DNA of 28,204 nucleotides from assembly GCA_003339415.1 (NCBI GenBank), contig PDHQ01000389.1, forward strand, positions 1 through 28,204, in the 5' to 3' direction. Under the pieces are notes generated by a model. It made no database searches. It saw only the letters and a program-made list of their open reading frames with translations, and was not told where the DNA came from. The position numbers and the translations under genes are program-made. The stretch comes from Ophiocordyceps camponoti-saundersi (nom. inval.). Lineage: Eukaryota; Ascomycota; Sordariomycetes; Hypocreales; Ophiocordycipitaceae. Numbering within the stretch: position 1 is the stretch's first letter; every line of letters begins with the position of its first letter. Positions 1 through 12,242 of this stretch are shown one piece after another.

Positions 1-93
<93 letters not shown>
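1..93. repeat. (TTA)31 microsatellite
   Basis: A perfect run of the trinucleotide TAT/TTA fills the left edge of the window and probably continues to its left. The same trinucleotide flanks the tail end of every intact family A copy further on, so this run may be the simple-repeat tail of an element lying outside the window. No family A sequence follows it directly, so that link is an inference. Confidence 0.95.
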
Positions 94-644
94 CTCCTTA
101 GCTTATTATACTTATTAAGTCCTTATTTTATTACTTTAATATATTATTTAATTAGCTATAATTATTATTTTATATAATAAGCGGATATATTATAAAAGGA
201 GATTTAGATAATAAAAGCGCTATAATATTATATTAAGTAAAATATTTATATATTCCTTATATTTAGGATTTTTATAATAGCTATAATATTAATTATTAAT
301 ATAGTTATAAGGTAGCTTATAAAGTATATAAATAGCGGCGAAAATAATATTTTTAGAAAAAGCACCTTTTTATTATAAATATATACTTATAGAAAGCTAT
401 TTATAATTTATAAATAATAATTAAGAAAAAATAAGCTATTACCTTATTTACTTACTTTAACGTTAAAAAAGTCTCTAAGCGGCGTACTTAGCTTACGCTA
501 AAGCTTTTTCTTTATATTAATTACTTATAAGCTATATTAGCTATTATTTATATTATACTATACTTAGTAATTAATTTTTACGCTCTTTTTATATTTAAGT
601 AATAATAGTTTTTTACGCTTATCTTTATTATTAGTAATATAATT
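94..644. other. AT-rich RIP-mutated DNA, no gene recognised
   Basis: This stretch is AT-rich with almost no CA or TG. Small CG-containing patches, for example around 330 and 475-500, show that CpG is not what was depleted. I see no motif, no repeat shared with the rest of the window and no convincing reading frame. It is probably old transposon sequence or degraded intergenic DNA. Confidence 0.6.
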
Positions 645-2490
645 ATATATATATTTTACGGATTCTACGCTTATAATAACGTAGATATAAACTTTTTATT
701 TTTATATTATAAGCAGACTCCGCTTCCTTTATTACCCCGTAATAATAGCTAGCTATACTTAGAGCGACTTTAAGGGGGAGGGCTATACTATATAAGTTAA
801 TTATAACCGCGAAAATTTTTTACTAATAATATAGCTTTACTCCGAATTTTAATAATCTTAAACTTAAAAGTTTATTATACTTATTACCTTATTAAAAGCT
901 AAGGTAAATATTAATAAGATTATTTTAAAAAATATTTTTATTTTTATATAAGTAATTATTAAATAAATAGTAAAATCTAAGAGGGTTTAGGGAGGTGCCC
1001 CTTTTACTCCGATTTTATTAATTAGTAATATCTCCTTAACTATTATAGCCGCGGTTTCCTCTCTTTTTTATAGCTTTAAGAGGGGCGGAATTTCTCCGAT
1101 ATAAATTATACTTATAGCTAAAGCGCGGGAGAAAACTATTAAAAAATAAGTTTCTAAATAATATAAGCGATAGCTTATAATTTATTTTAATTTTATAGCT
1201 ACTTTACTCTAAGTTTAAAGCTTTAAGGTAATTATAATAAATATTAATTATAAACTTTATAAATAAGGATAAGCTTTTATAATAAAAAAATTACTTAATA
1301 GTAATATTATAATAATATTCTTAAATATTATTTATAAGCTTTAGTTTAATTTAAAATAGCTTTATATTATTTTTTAAAAAAAATATACTTAATTAATAAA
1401 AATTATACTTTTATTATAAAAAAATACTAATATAAGCTTTATAGTAAGGTAATAAAAAAGCTTTTTAAAAAAAGATTAAATTAATTAATAAAGTTTTAAT
1501 AATATAATTATATATAAAAAAATATTATTTTAAAATTTAGTAAAGTTTTTTAATAATTATTACTAATAATATAGCGGATATAAACTAAATTTATAATAAA
1601 AATATAGTAATATAAGCGGAGATTTTTAATATTAAACTATATATATTTAAAATCTAATTTTAGTAATATTTTAAATATTACTAACTTAGATATATTACTA
1701 AATATTATTTAATAAAGCTATAATATAGTAACTATTTTACTACTTTATATATAAAAAGTAAGTTTACTTACCTTATAGCTTATAAGAAAAGATTATATTA
1801 TTATTTTTTTTATTAAAAATTTTACTTTAAATAAAGTTAACTTTATTTTAAAATAAAAGTAATATAGGACTAAGTAAAGGATATATATATTACTTAACCT
1901 AAAAAGTTTATAAATTAAAGCTTTATATATATTACCCCTTCTTCCCTTTTAGTGCTAATTAGAAACTAATAGTAGCTAAGGCGGAAATATTAGAGAGTAA
2001 ATATAATAATACTTTCTCCTTTAACTTTAACTTTATACTTATCCGTAGCTTTATTATAATAATTTAGCTATTTTTTAAAATTAGCTATTATAAAGTTTAT
2101 TATAAGATAATAAAACTTTTATATATACCTAAGCTATATTAATAAGGCCTTAATAAATTAGATTATTAAAGCTATTTTAATTAAACGCGGGGATTTAATT
2201 TATAGCGAGGATAATAGCTAAAAAGATAAGTAAGCTATATAAACTTTATATTAAACTTAGTTTATATATACTTTTATTACTATAAAGTCCGCTTTAAGGG
2301 AAATATTAGCTTTTAAATTACTAGTTAATACTTAACTTATTAAATATATAAAATACTAGATATAGGCAGGGTCTAACTTAAAGCTAAGGTAACGCTTAAG
2401 GGAAGGGTTTTACTCCGGGTCCTTTAGTTTTTCCCCCTTTTAGAATATATATAAGATAGTTCTAAGCTATATAAGGTATATTAGTATATA
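645..2490 (+). mobile_element. Family A repeat, copy A1 (RIP-mutated)
   Basis: This is the first copy of a repeat of about 1.85 kb that aligns along its whole length with 4029-5880 on the same strand and with the reverse complements of 8232-10083 and 12243-13999. Shared landmarks in order are the ACGGATTC-like left end, a GGGGAGGG tract near 775, the CGCCCC-like block near 995, the AGCGGAGATTTTTAA block near 1615, and a right end reading AAGATAGTTCTAAGCTATATAAGG followed by TTA/TAA repeats. Copies differ mostly by C/T and G/A changes. The best preserved copy, A3, gives one coherent translation in this orientation if TAA/TAG are read as Gln/Trp, but I recognise no protein family. The tail and truncations suggest a non-LTR-like or SINE-like element, and this is unproven. 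Confidence 0.85.
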
Positions 2491-2510
2491 AATTATTATT
2501 ATAATAATAT
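2491..2510. repeat. TTA/TAA tail of A1
   Basis: A short run of TTA and TAA units follows the right end of copy A1 directly. The same kind of run sits at the equivalent end of A2, A3, A4 and the two short copies, which marks this end as the element's tail. Confidence 0.7.
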
Positions 2511-4028
2511 AATTACTATCTTCGCTTTATATATTTTAACTTATAATATATTAATATTAATAATATAATATATTAATATTAGTAATAATAATAAGGTATT
2601 TTTATTACTAGCTTAAACTTTTTTATAGCTTAATATAAAGCGTTTTTTTAATATTAAAAAGAATAGTAATATTAAATCTTTAAATAATAATAAGATAAGT
2701 AAGCTATATTTATTATAAATTATTTAGCTAATTTTAATATATACTAGCGCTAAAATAAGGAATAAAATAAGATTTTATATAAAATATTTATAGCGCTTAT
2801 TAACTTATATAAGCTTTTTAGCTTATTTATTACCTTATTATACGCCCTTGCTATTAATTTATATATAAAACTAAGCCCCTAATTACTTAGCGCTAATATA
2901 CGTTGCTTATCTTTCCCCCTTTTTATATATTATTAAAATAAGTTTACGCTAATTAACATATATAGCGCGTATAGTATAGGAGCTAGATAAATAAAGCTTT
3001 TATTATTATTATTATTTTATATATTTTTACTATATTAAAACTCGCTTACCCTTACTTATAAGTATATTTATTATTACTTAATATTAGTGCCTACTTATAA
3101 TAAGCGCTAAAATAAGCTTTAAAGTTATTTAATTATTAAAAAAAATTTACTAATAAGGTAAATAATATAAATATTAGATTAAAGCTAATATAAGGGAAAA
3201 AAGGGGAGGGGCAAATAAGGGATAAAGGGAGATAAGGGATAAAATAATAATAGCTTTTTTACTTTATTAAAAAAGATATTATTTAAGGGGGATAATTAGC
3301 TAAAAAGGTTACTTAAATAAATATATAGTTAAGTTCGCCCTAAGCTATAATAAAAGTATATATCCTTTTATATAAACTTAAAATAATTTAGCATTATATA
3401 GTAATTAAAGCTATTAAGTAGCTTTTAAGTTAAAATTATATAGCTTTTTTATTTTATAAAAATAAAATAATAAGGCGTTTTATATAATAAGTAGCGGCCT
3501 TTTATATTTTTTATAATAAGGATTTCCTTAACTATATAATTATTAAAAAATAAGTTATTATATAAAAGATAAAGAAAGAGGTCTAGCTAAAAATTAGCTA
3601 AAAGCTAGGAAAATAAAAAATTATAGGTAATATATTATATAAAGTTTATATAAAAAATAAAGTAAATATTAAGTAATATATTAAAAATAATTATAAAAAA
3701 TATTAATATAGCTATAACTTAATATTTATTTTTAAGATAATTAAGCTTTTTAAATAAGCGGTTAAATTAAATATAAGTATAATTAAGCTATATAAAGTTA
3801 TTAACTTAAAACTGTTCTATAAAATAATAAAACTTATTTAAAAAGTTTTATTACTACTATTAAGCTTAAGCGATAAAAACTTATATTAGCTTAAAGCTAT
3901 TATAAAAATAATAAGTAAATATTATAGCTTCTCTTTTTAAAAAAGAGATAAAATTAGCTACCTTAGCTAGCTAGTTAAGAAAAATAATATTAAATTTATT
4001 AAGTAAGTAATTAAAGCTTATATAAAAA
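2511..4028. other. Spacer between A1 and A2, no gene identified
   Basis: This is AT-rich RIP-mutated DNA. It contains a direct repeat of TAATATATTAATATTA near 2542 and 2564, a TTATTATTATT run near 3000, and a purine-rich tract at about 3188-3250 with GGGATAA repeated three times. From about 3530 to 4010 the + strand reads fairly coherently with TAA/TAG taken as Gln/Trp, giving a Lys/Ile/Leu-rich product with no motif I can assign. It may be a fragment of an older transposase, but nothing in it proves that. Confidence 0.5.
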
Positions 4029-5880
4029 ACTTTTAATATATTTTATAAGTTCCGCGCTTATAGCGTCGCGGATATAAACTTTTTATTCTTATATTATAAA
4101 TAGACTCCGCTTTTTTTATAACCTTATAGTAATAATAAGCTACGCTTAAAGTAACTTTAAGAGGGAGGGTAATATTATATAAGTTAATTATAATTATAAG
4201 ATTTTTTTACTTAAAATATAACTTTACTTTAAATTATAATAATTTTAAACTTAAAAATTTATTATATTTATTATTTTATTATACGCTAAGGTAAATATTA
4301 ATAAAATTCTTTTAAAAAATACTTTTATCTTTATATAAGTAATTATTAAATAAGTAGTAAAATTTAAAAAGGTCTAAGAAAGCGCCCCCTTTACTTTAAT
4401 TTTATTAGTTAATAATATCTTTTTAGCTATTATAGCCGCGGTTTCCTATTTTTTCTATAACTTTAAGGGGAGTAAAACTTTTTAAATATAGTTTATAATT
4501 ATAGTTAAAGCGCTAAAAAAGCTTATTTAAAAGTAAATTCCTAAATAATATAAGTAATAGCTTATAATCTTCTTTAATTTTATTATTACTTTATTTTAAG
4601 TTTAAGGCCGTAAAATAACTATAATAAGTATTAATTATAAACTTTATAAATAAAGCTAAGCTTTTATAATAACGAAATTACTTAGCAGTAATATTATAAT
4701 TATATTTTAAAATATTATTTATAAGCTTTAATTTAATTTAAAGTAACTTTATATTATTTTTAAAAAAAGGTATATTTAACTAATAAAAGTTATACTTTTA
4801 TTATAAAAAAAGTATTAGCGTAAGCTTTATAATAAAATAATAAGAAAGCTTTTTAAAAAAAGATTAAGTTTTTAAATAAGGTTTTAATAATATAACTATA
4901 TATAAAAAGATATTATTTAAAGATTTAGTAAAATTCTTTATTAATTATTATTAAAAATATAATAAATATAAACTAAATTTATAATAAAAATATAATAATA
5001 TAAGCGGAGATTTTTAATACTAAATTATATATATTAAAAATCTAATTTTAATAATATTTTAAATATTATTAATTTAAATATATTATTAATTATTATATAA
5101 TAAAGTTATAATATAATATATATTTTACCGCTTTATATATAAAATATAAGTTTACTTATTTTATAACTTATAAGAAAAAATTATATTATTACTTTTTTAT
5201 TAAAAGTTTTACTTTACGTAAAATTTACTTTATTTTAAAATAAAAAAGGTATAAAAACTAAGCGAAAAATATATATATTCTTTAACCTTAAAAGTTTATA
5301 AATTAAAACTCTATATATATTACCCCTTCTCCTCTTTTAATATTTACTAGAGTTTAATAATAATAAGAGCGGAAATATTAAAAAGTAATTATAATAATAC
5401 CTCCTCTAACCCCTTTTCTAAACTTATCCGTAGCTTTATTATAATAATTTAGCAATCCCTTAAATTAGCTATTATAAGGTTTATTATTAAATAATAAAAC
5501 CTTTATATATTTCTTAGCTATATTAATAAAGCCTTAATTAATTAGATTATTAAAGCTATTATAATTAATTATAAAGATTTAGTTTATACTTTATAATAAT
5601 AATAATAGCTAAAATAATAAGTAAGCTATATAAACTTTATATTAAACTTAGTTTATATATACCTTTATTACTATAAAGTTTATTTTTAAGAAAATATTAG
5701 CTTCCTAATTATTAGTTATTACTTAATTTATTAAATATATAAAATATTAAGTATAAGCGGGGTCTTACTTAAAGCTAAGGTAATACTTAAGGGGAGGGTT
5801 TTACTCCGAGTTTTCTAGTTTTTCCCCCTCTTAAAATAAATATAAGATAGTTCTAAGCTATATAAGGTATATTAGCGTAT
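4029..5880 (+). mobile_element. Family A repeat, copy A2 (RIP-mutated)
   Basis: This is a second full-length copy in the same orientation as A1. Its left end, AACTTTTAATATATTTTATA followed by AGTTCCGCGCTTATAGCG, matches the reverse complement of the A3 right end, and this sets the outer limit of the element about 15-20 bases beyond what A1 shares. The right end, AAGATAGTTCTAAGCTATATAAGG, is the same as in A1. It is more AT-rich than A1 in several blocks. For example, AGAGCGAC near 760 in A1 reads AAAGTAAC near 4147, so CpG sites as well as CpA sites have been lost here. Confidence 0.85.
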
Positions 5881-5899
5881 TAATATTATTATTATTATA
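5881..5899. repeat. TTA/TAA tail of A2
   Basis: A short (ATT) run lies directly after the right end of A2, in the same place as the tail of A1. Confidence 0.65.
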
Positions 5900-8204
5900 A
5901 AGCTTATACTTATTATAAGTAATTTCTTATTATTAAAAATAAGCTAATAAGCTAATAAGTAATATACTTAGTTAAATTATTAAAAAAATATATATAATAA
6001 AGTATAGCTTATATTTTCTTATTTATACGCTTTATATTTTTATTAATTTAAACGTAACAAGCTATAAAGAGTAATTTCTATACTTTAATAAGGCGGTAAA
6101 AAGTTAATTAAAAGTTTAAAAGTAACTTATTTAGTTTAAATTATAATTTAAAATTAACTTATAAGGGAAGTTATAAAACCGCTATTAATATTAAATAAAG
6201 TATTTAGCGTATTATTTAATATTTATTAGTATTATAGCTTTTAACTATATATACTTAAATAGGTAATTTATAATAATTATAAAGAAATAAAGCTAAGATT
6301 TATTAGTAGCAGAGAGCTTAATTATAAAGTTTATAATAAAAGTTATTTAAAAACGCTTAAAAAAAAGTAATAGCTAAAAGAGTCCCTAATACTAATAGCG
6401 GTTAAAGTAGTTTTTATAATAATAATAAATATATGTAAACCGCGTTATATCTATAAATATATTATTTTAATAAAAGTTACGCTAAAAAATATAAAGGTAA
6501 TGTTCTTACTAAGATATCTCGCTATACTTATTAAATAAATATAATAGTAAAAAGTTTTTACTTAGGAACTTAAAAATAATTTTAAAATTATAGCTAATAA
6601 AAAATAAAAAAGGAGTAATTTCTAATATATTTATAAATATTCGCTTTTAGCAGAAATTTATATATATAAAAATAAATTACTTAATAATATACTTTATAAA
6701 AAAATTAGCTTAAAAGGCTACTAACTAAAATCTTTATAAGGCTTTATTTTTAAAATAAGCTAGGGCGTTTTAAGTAGGAAGCGTTATTATAAAAAAACTT
6801 AGTAAAGCTAAGCTAAAGCGAATAAAGTATAGCTTAAAAAAGTAAATAAATAAAAGCTATATTATTTAGCTTAAATACTTTTTTATCTTATAGCGCTTTT
6901 ACTTTTATTAAAAGAGGATATTTAGCTTAAGTATTTATACGCTAAGAAAATATTAAAAGCGATAATTAAAAAAAGTAAGCGTTTTAGCTTAATAAGCTTA
7001 ATATTTTATTATTACTTTAAAGATAATAAAGTATTTAAGCGCCTTATAATTAACTAAGATTAAAAATAGTTAAGGAATATTATATAGCTTAGCTAATTAT
7101 ATTTAAAAGTAAGAAATAATAATAAGTAATTTTTTACTATAAATAATATAATTTTATTTTATTAATAAAAGTTTTTTTAAATAATATATTATTAATTAAA
7201 AAATATAATATATATTAAATTAAGAAAAATAATTACTAATAGCTTTATTAAAATAATTACTTTTAATAATAATATTATAATTAAGGTTTTATTAAGTAAA
7301 AATAAAAATAAAAATAAAAGTAAACTTAAGTATATTAAAAGTATATTAATATTTATATTTTAATAGAAAAGTATATTATACTTAGTAAGCTTAATAAGGG
7401 GTATTATAAGGTTAGAAAACTAAGAGATAAAGTTATAATAAAAGTTAGTAAACTTAAGGAAATTATAAATACCTAAAGTATATATTAATACTTTCTATTA
7501 AAAGATTATAATAACTTTAGTAAAGTTTAGCTATACTTCCTTATTAATATAAATAATAAAACTTAAATACTTAACTTTTTTAATTATAAGATTATACTTA
7601 GCAAGGTTAAGAAAAAAGCTTACTTAATATAAATATAAGAATATAATATATACCTTACGCTAATAGTTAAGTTATAAGCTACTTAAATAAATAAAAATAT
7701 TATCTAAGTAAGCTAAAATAAAAATTTTTAAGAAATTATTAAGATAATATTAATATAATATTAAAGTATAATAAGCGTACTTATAAAGCTAAAAAAGTAA
7801 ATTAAGTACTTAAAAAAACTAAACTAAGAATAAAAAGCTATAAGGTATTTTTTATTTTTTATAATATAAAGCTTATAAAAGGTAGCGTAAATATTAAGCT
7901 TTATAAATTAATAAGCGCTTAAAAAGCTATAAAGTATCTTTTTAATAAGGGAAAGAGGGTATTAGTTTTATTTTATTATTATATTAAAAGCGCGATAGTT
8001 AATATAATAACGCTACCTTTTACTTAGCTTTTTAATAAGTAAAATAAAAGCGGCTATAGAAAAAAGCTAGTATAAACTTACTTTTTATTTATTAAGTTTA
8101 TAATTTATTTATAAATTTTAAAATAATACTTATAAGATATATTATAAAATAGCTTTTAAGGAAAAAGAGGAAAAAAACTATTAAGCTATTAGCGTAACTA
8201 AATA
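5900..8204. other. Spacer between A2 and A3 with coding-like patches
   Basis: This is 2.3 kb of RIP-mutated DNA lying between the inward-facing tails of A2 and A3. Two of the window's few ATG triplets lie here, near 6433 and 6500. Parts of the + strand, roughly 6050-6900 and 7200-7850, read coherently when TAA/TAG are taken as Gln/Trp. One patch encodes alternating Lys-Asn codons at about 7300-7325. I could not follow a single frame across the whole stretch and recognise no domain. It may be the body of a different element, but this is not established. Confidence 0.45.
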
Positions 8205-8231
8205 TAATAATTAATAATAATAATAATAATA
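8205..8231. repeat. TAA tail of A3
   Basis: A (TAA/AAT) run abuts the left end of the inverted copy A3, which is its tail end on the - strand. Confidence 0.75.
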
Positions 8232-10083
8232 TTCGTACGCTAATATACCTAATTTAGCCTAAAACTATCCTATATATATTCTAAAAGTAGGAAAAACTAG
8301 AAAACTTAGAGTAAAACCCTCCCCTTAAGCGTTACCTCGGTTTAGGGCCGGACTAAGTCCGCACCTAGTACTCTATACCTTAAATAAGTCCGGTAATAAT
8401 AAGTAATTAGGAAGCCGATATTTCCTCCGAAGCGGAGTTCGCGGTAATAAGAGTACGCGTAGTTTAAGTTTAGTATAGAGTTTATATAGCTATTTATTTT
8501 TCTAAGCGTTATCGTTATTATAAACTAAATCTCCGCGCTTAATTATAATATCCTAAATAATCTATTTAATTAAAGCTTTATTAATATAACTAAGGAATAT
8601 ATAAAGGTTTTATTAGCTTATAATAAACTTTATAATAGCTAGTTTTAAAAGGCGGCTAAATTATCGTAGCGGAGCTATAAATAAGTTCAGAGAGGGGGTT
8701 AGAGGCGGAGCTATTATATTCGCTCTCTAGCGTTTCCGCCCTAGCTATTATTAAACTTTAGTTAGCGCCGGAGGGGGAGGAGGGGCGGTATATATAAAGT
8801 TCCGGTCTATAAATTTCTAAAATTAGGAAATATAAATATCCTTCGCTTAGTCTTACGCTACTCTTATTTTAAGGTAAAGTTAACTTTACCTAAAGTAAAT
8901 CCCTTAATAAAAAAGGTAATAATATAGTCTTTTTTCGTATATTATAAAATAAGCTAACTCGCCCTTTATATATAGAAAGGCGGAGTATTAGCTATATTAT
9001 AGCTTTACTATATAATATTTAATAATATATCTAAGCTAGTAATATTTAAAATATTACTAAGGTTAGATTTTTAGCTTATAAAGTTCCGCGTTAAAAATCT
9101 CCGCTTATATTATTATACCCTTATTATAAATTTAGTTTATATTTATTACGCTATCGATAATAATTATAAAAAAGCTTTACTAAGTCCTTAAATAGTATTT
9201 CTTTATATATAGTTATATTATTAAAATTTTATTTAATAACTTAATCTCTTTTTAAAAAGCTTCCTTACTACTTTATTATAAAGCTTACGCTAATATCTTT
9301 TTTATAATAAGAGTATAACTTTTACTAATAAGGCGTACCTTTTTTCTAAAAGCGGTATAAAGCTACCCCGAATTAAACTAAAGCTTATAAATAATATCTT
9401 AAAATATTATTATAATATTACCGCTAAGTAATTTCTTTATTATAAGGGCTTAGCTTTACTTATAAAATTTATAGTTAATATTTATTATAATTACCTTAAA
9501 GCTTTAAATTTAAAGCGAAGTAATAATAAAGTTAGAGTAAATCGTAAGCTAACGCTTATATTACTTAGGAACTTATTTTTTAATAATCTTCTCCGATATT
9601 TTAGCTATAATTATAGCTTATATTAAAGGAGTTCCGCTTCCCTTAAAGCTATAGAAAAAAGAGGAAATTATAGCCGTAATAGCTAAGAAAATATTATTAA
9701 TTAATAAAGTTAGAGTAGGGGGGGCGCCTCCCCGGACCCTTTTAGACTCCGCTACTTATTTAATAATTACTTATATAAAAACTAAGGCGTCCCCCGAAAT
9801 AATCTTACTAATATTTACCTTAGCTTCTAATAAAGTAAAAAGTATAGTAAATTTTTAGGTCCGAGTTTATTATAATTCGGAGTAAAGCTATATTCTAAGT
9901 AAAAAATTTTCGCGGTTACGATTAACTTATATAATATTACCCTCCCCCCTAGAGTCGCTCTAGGCGCGGCTTAAAGCTATCGCTATAAGGTAACGGAAAA
10001 AGCGGAGTCTACTTATAATATAAGAATAAGAAATCCGTATTTACGTCGCTATAAGCGCAGGATCCGTAAAATATATAAAAGTT
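8232..10083 (-). mobile_element. Family A repeat, copy A3 (best preserved copy)
   Basis: This full-length copy is inverted relative to A1 and A2 and is the most GC-rich of the family. It keeps many CG, CC and GG positions that the others have lost, so it is the best guide to the ancestral element. On the - strand a coherent translation runs from about 9900 down to 8240 when TAA/TAG are read as Gln/Trp. It includes the short string VRGGAPPTLTLL from about 9720-9760 and ends with a Gly/Phe-rich stretch near 8340. I recognise no transposase, reverse transcriptase or protease motif. Since TGA has been nearly erased by RIP, an open frame is weak evidence by itself. Function is unknown. Confidence 0.85.
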
Positions 10084-11693
10084 CCTTTAAATATAATAAT
10101 TAAAATTATTTTAATAAAAGGGTAAAATATTTACCTTTTCTTTATAAAAAAAAAGTTAGTAAAGTTCCTTACTTTTAAGTATAAGGCGATAATTAAAAAT
10201 AATATAGATATATTAATATAAAAATATATAAAATATTTTATAAACTTATAATAATAAATTAATAGCTTAATTACTATTAAGACTTATAATAAACTAAGGC
10301 GGCGAAAATAAAGCTTAAAATAGCTATAATAAAGTTATTAACTTGCTAAAACTTAAAATATAAAATAACTAAGTTATTAATAAAGTATATTATAATCTTT
10401 TTTTTATAAAAGTATAGTAAAATATTATTACGCGTTATTTAAAGGGAGCTAAGAATTAAATTCTAAATAAAATTAGAAATTATATATATTATAGTTAGCG
10501 TTTATTATATATTAATATTATTAGTAAAGTAAATAAAATAATAAATAAAAAGTATAGCTTAAAGTATATATATTATTAATAGCGTATCTTAACTATAATA
10601 TAGATAATTTATAAGTAAAAGAGAGGAAATCTTTTAAGCTAATAATATTAAATAGAAGATTTACTTATAATAATATAATAATTATAGCTATTATCCGCTT
10701 ATATAATAATAAAAAATATAAAATTTATAAGTATAAGTAAAAAGAGAGAAAATAAGTTTATATTTTAATTAATATTTATAAAATCTTTATTTAAAGTTTT
10801 ATAAATAATATCGCTATATAAGTCCCCCTTTATAAGAAACTTATTATAAGAGGGACTTATTTTCTTAATTTAAAATAAGGGCGTCTTTTTTTTTATTATA
10901 TTAGCTTAATAAACTAAAAATGTTTAAAAAGAAGAGTTTAGTTTATATTCGCATAAGAAATAGCTTATACCGCTATAATAAAAATAATAGCTATTAATAT
11001 AATACTTAGTAATTTTATTATTACTCACTTAAGCTATTTAGTAAAAAGTTTTACTATTTAGCTAAAATAGCTATAGGAAAGGTAGCTTTTACGCTTTTTA
11101 AAATCTAAATAAATACTAGTTTAGTTTATATTAATTATAAAAGTATCTTAAGATAGCTTTAAGATAAGCGGTAAAAGTAAGCGGCTTTTATTTTTAAAGT
11201 AAAAAAACTTAATATTTATAATAATAGCGCGGATTCTAAATATATAAATAATATAATAAGTTAAGGAGATATTACGCTTTATATAATATTAATAAAAAGC
11301 TAAAGTAAAAATATAATAAAAGCGTATAACTTTAATCTTATTAGCTTATTTAGCACTATTTAATAAAGTAAGCTTTTTTTTAAAATAAATAATAAAATAT
11401 AAAAAAAATCTAAAAAGCTTTATATAAAGCGTTTAAGCTTTATTATAGCTATTTTAGATTAATATTAGTTAGTAAATATAATATTAAAATAACTTAAAAA
11501 ATAATTAAAGTTATATTTAAAATTATTACTTTATTTAAAAAATAAAGCTACTTTAGCTTAGATTATAAAAAATAAGTATTAGTAAAAAAATACTTATTAA
11601 TTATAAGTAATATTAATAAAAGCTTAGTTTACTTATAGCTTATAAAATATTAAAAAATATTATATAAAAAAAATCTTTATTACTATTAAGTAA
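10084..11693. other. Spacer between A3 and A4 group, no gene identified
   Basis: This is AT-rich RIP-mutated DNA. It holds one of the few remaining ATG triplets (10920), one of the few TCA triplets (near 11027), and an imperfect inverted pair around 10825-10862, where AAGTCCCCCTTTATAA faces TTATAAGAGGGACTT. Beyond that I see no repeat shared with other parts of the window and no assignable protein motif. Confidence 0.5.
10822..10859. repeat. Small imperfect inverted repeat
   Basis: The left arm AAGTCCCCCTTTATAAGAAA and the right arm TTATTATAAGAGGGACTT can pair over most of their length with a short loop. It may be a chance hairpin or the remnant end of a small inverted-repeat element. No target duplication was found around it. 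Confidence 0.4.
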
Positions 11694-11991
11694 TAAAATA
11701 ATAATAATATATTATATACTAATATACTTAATATAGCTTAGAATTATTTTATATATATTCTAAAAAGGGGAAAAATTAAAAAACTTAAAGTAAAACTTAC
11801 CTTTTAAGTACTACCTTAGCTTAAAGTTAAACCCTGCTTATACCTAGCACTTTATATATTTAATTAATTAGGTAATAACTAATAATATAAAAGCTAATAT
11901 TTCCCTTAAAATAAAGCTAATAGTAATAAAAGTATATATAAACTAAGTTAAAAATAAAGTTTATATAGCTACTTATCTTTTTAGCTATTAA
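11694..11991 (-). mobile_element. Short family A copy (tail end only, about 275 bp)
   Basis: This matches the tail-end 275 bases of the full element (compare 8232-8512) in inverted orientation and is preceded by an AATAATAATA tail. The match stops inside the element at TTTTTAGCTATTA and is followed by about 50 bases unlike the family. It is one of three copies in this cluster that share the tail end but stop at different inner points. That is the pattern left by incomplete reverse transcription of non-LTR elements, although recombination among tandem copies could also produce it. Confidence 0.75.
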
Positions 11992-12046
11992 GTTAAAGTT
12001 AAAAGCTAATAAATTTATAATATTTTTTATTATTTATTTATTTCTT

Positions 12047-12215
12047 ATATATTAATATACTTTATATAGCTTAAAGCTATCTTATATATATTTTAAAAGA
12101 GGGAAAACTTAAAAACTTAAAGTAAAACTTACTTTTTAAATATTACCTTAGCTTAAAGTTAAGCCCCGCTTATACTTAATACTTTATATATTTAATAAAT
12201 TAAGTAATAACTAAT
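12047..12215 (-). mobile_element. Short family A copy (tail module only, about 170 bp)
   Basis: This holds only the last 170 or so bases of family A, from TTAATATACTTTATATAGC to AAGTAATAACTAATTA. It stops at the TAACTAAT sequence, the same inner point at which the rearranged copy at 26.94 kb begins. It is followed at once by the TAA tail of the large copy A4. The shared stop point suggests that this 170-base piece is a separable module of the element. Confidence 0.75.
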
Positions 12216-12217
12216 TA

Positions 12218-12242
12218 TTTATAATAATAATAATAATAATAT
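12218..12242. repeat. TAA tail of A4
   Basis: A (ATA/TAA) run of about eight units separates the 170-bp copy from the start of A4, in the usual tail position. Confidence 0.75.

Noticed and set aside
1..93. CRISPR-like or telomeric repeat at the window edge
   Set aside because: It is a pure trinucleotide run with no spacers and no telomere-type G-rich unit.
3188..3250. Telomere-like GGGATAA repeats
   Set aside because: Only three irregular units are present in a purine-rich tract, with spacing and sequence too variable to call a telomeric array.
6433..6560. Possible gene start at one of the rare ATG triplets
   Set aside because: The frame after each ATG near 6433 and 6500 meets TAA or TAG within a few codons. 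The ATG is more likely a chance survivor of RIP than a start codon.
8232..10083. Assigning family A to a named transposase or helicase family
   Set aside because: The coherent translation of A3 contains no DDE, tyrosine recombinase, Rep/helicase or reverse transcriptase motif that I can point to.
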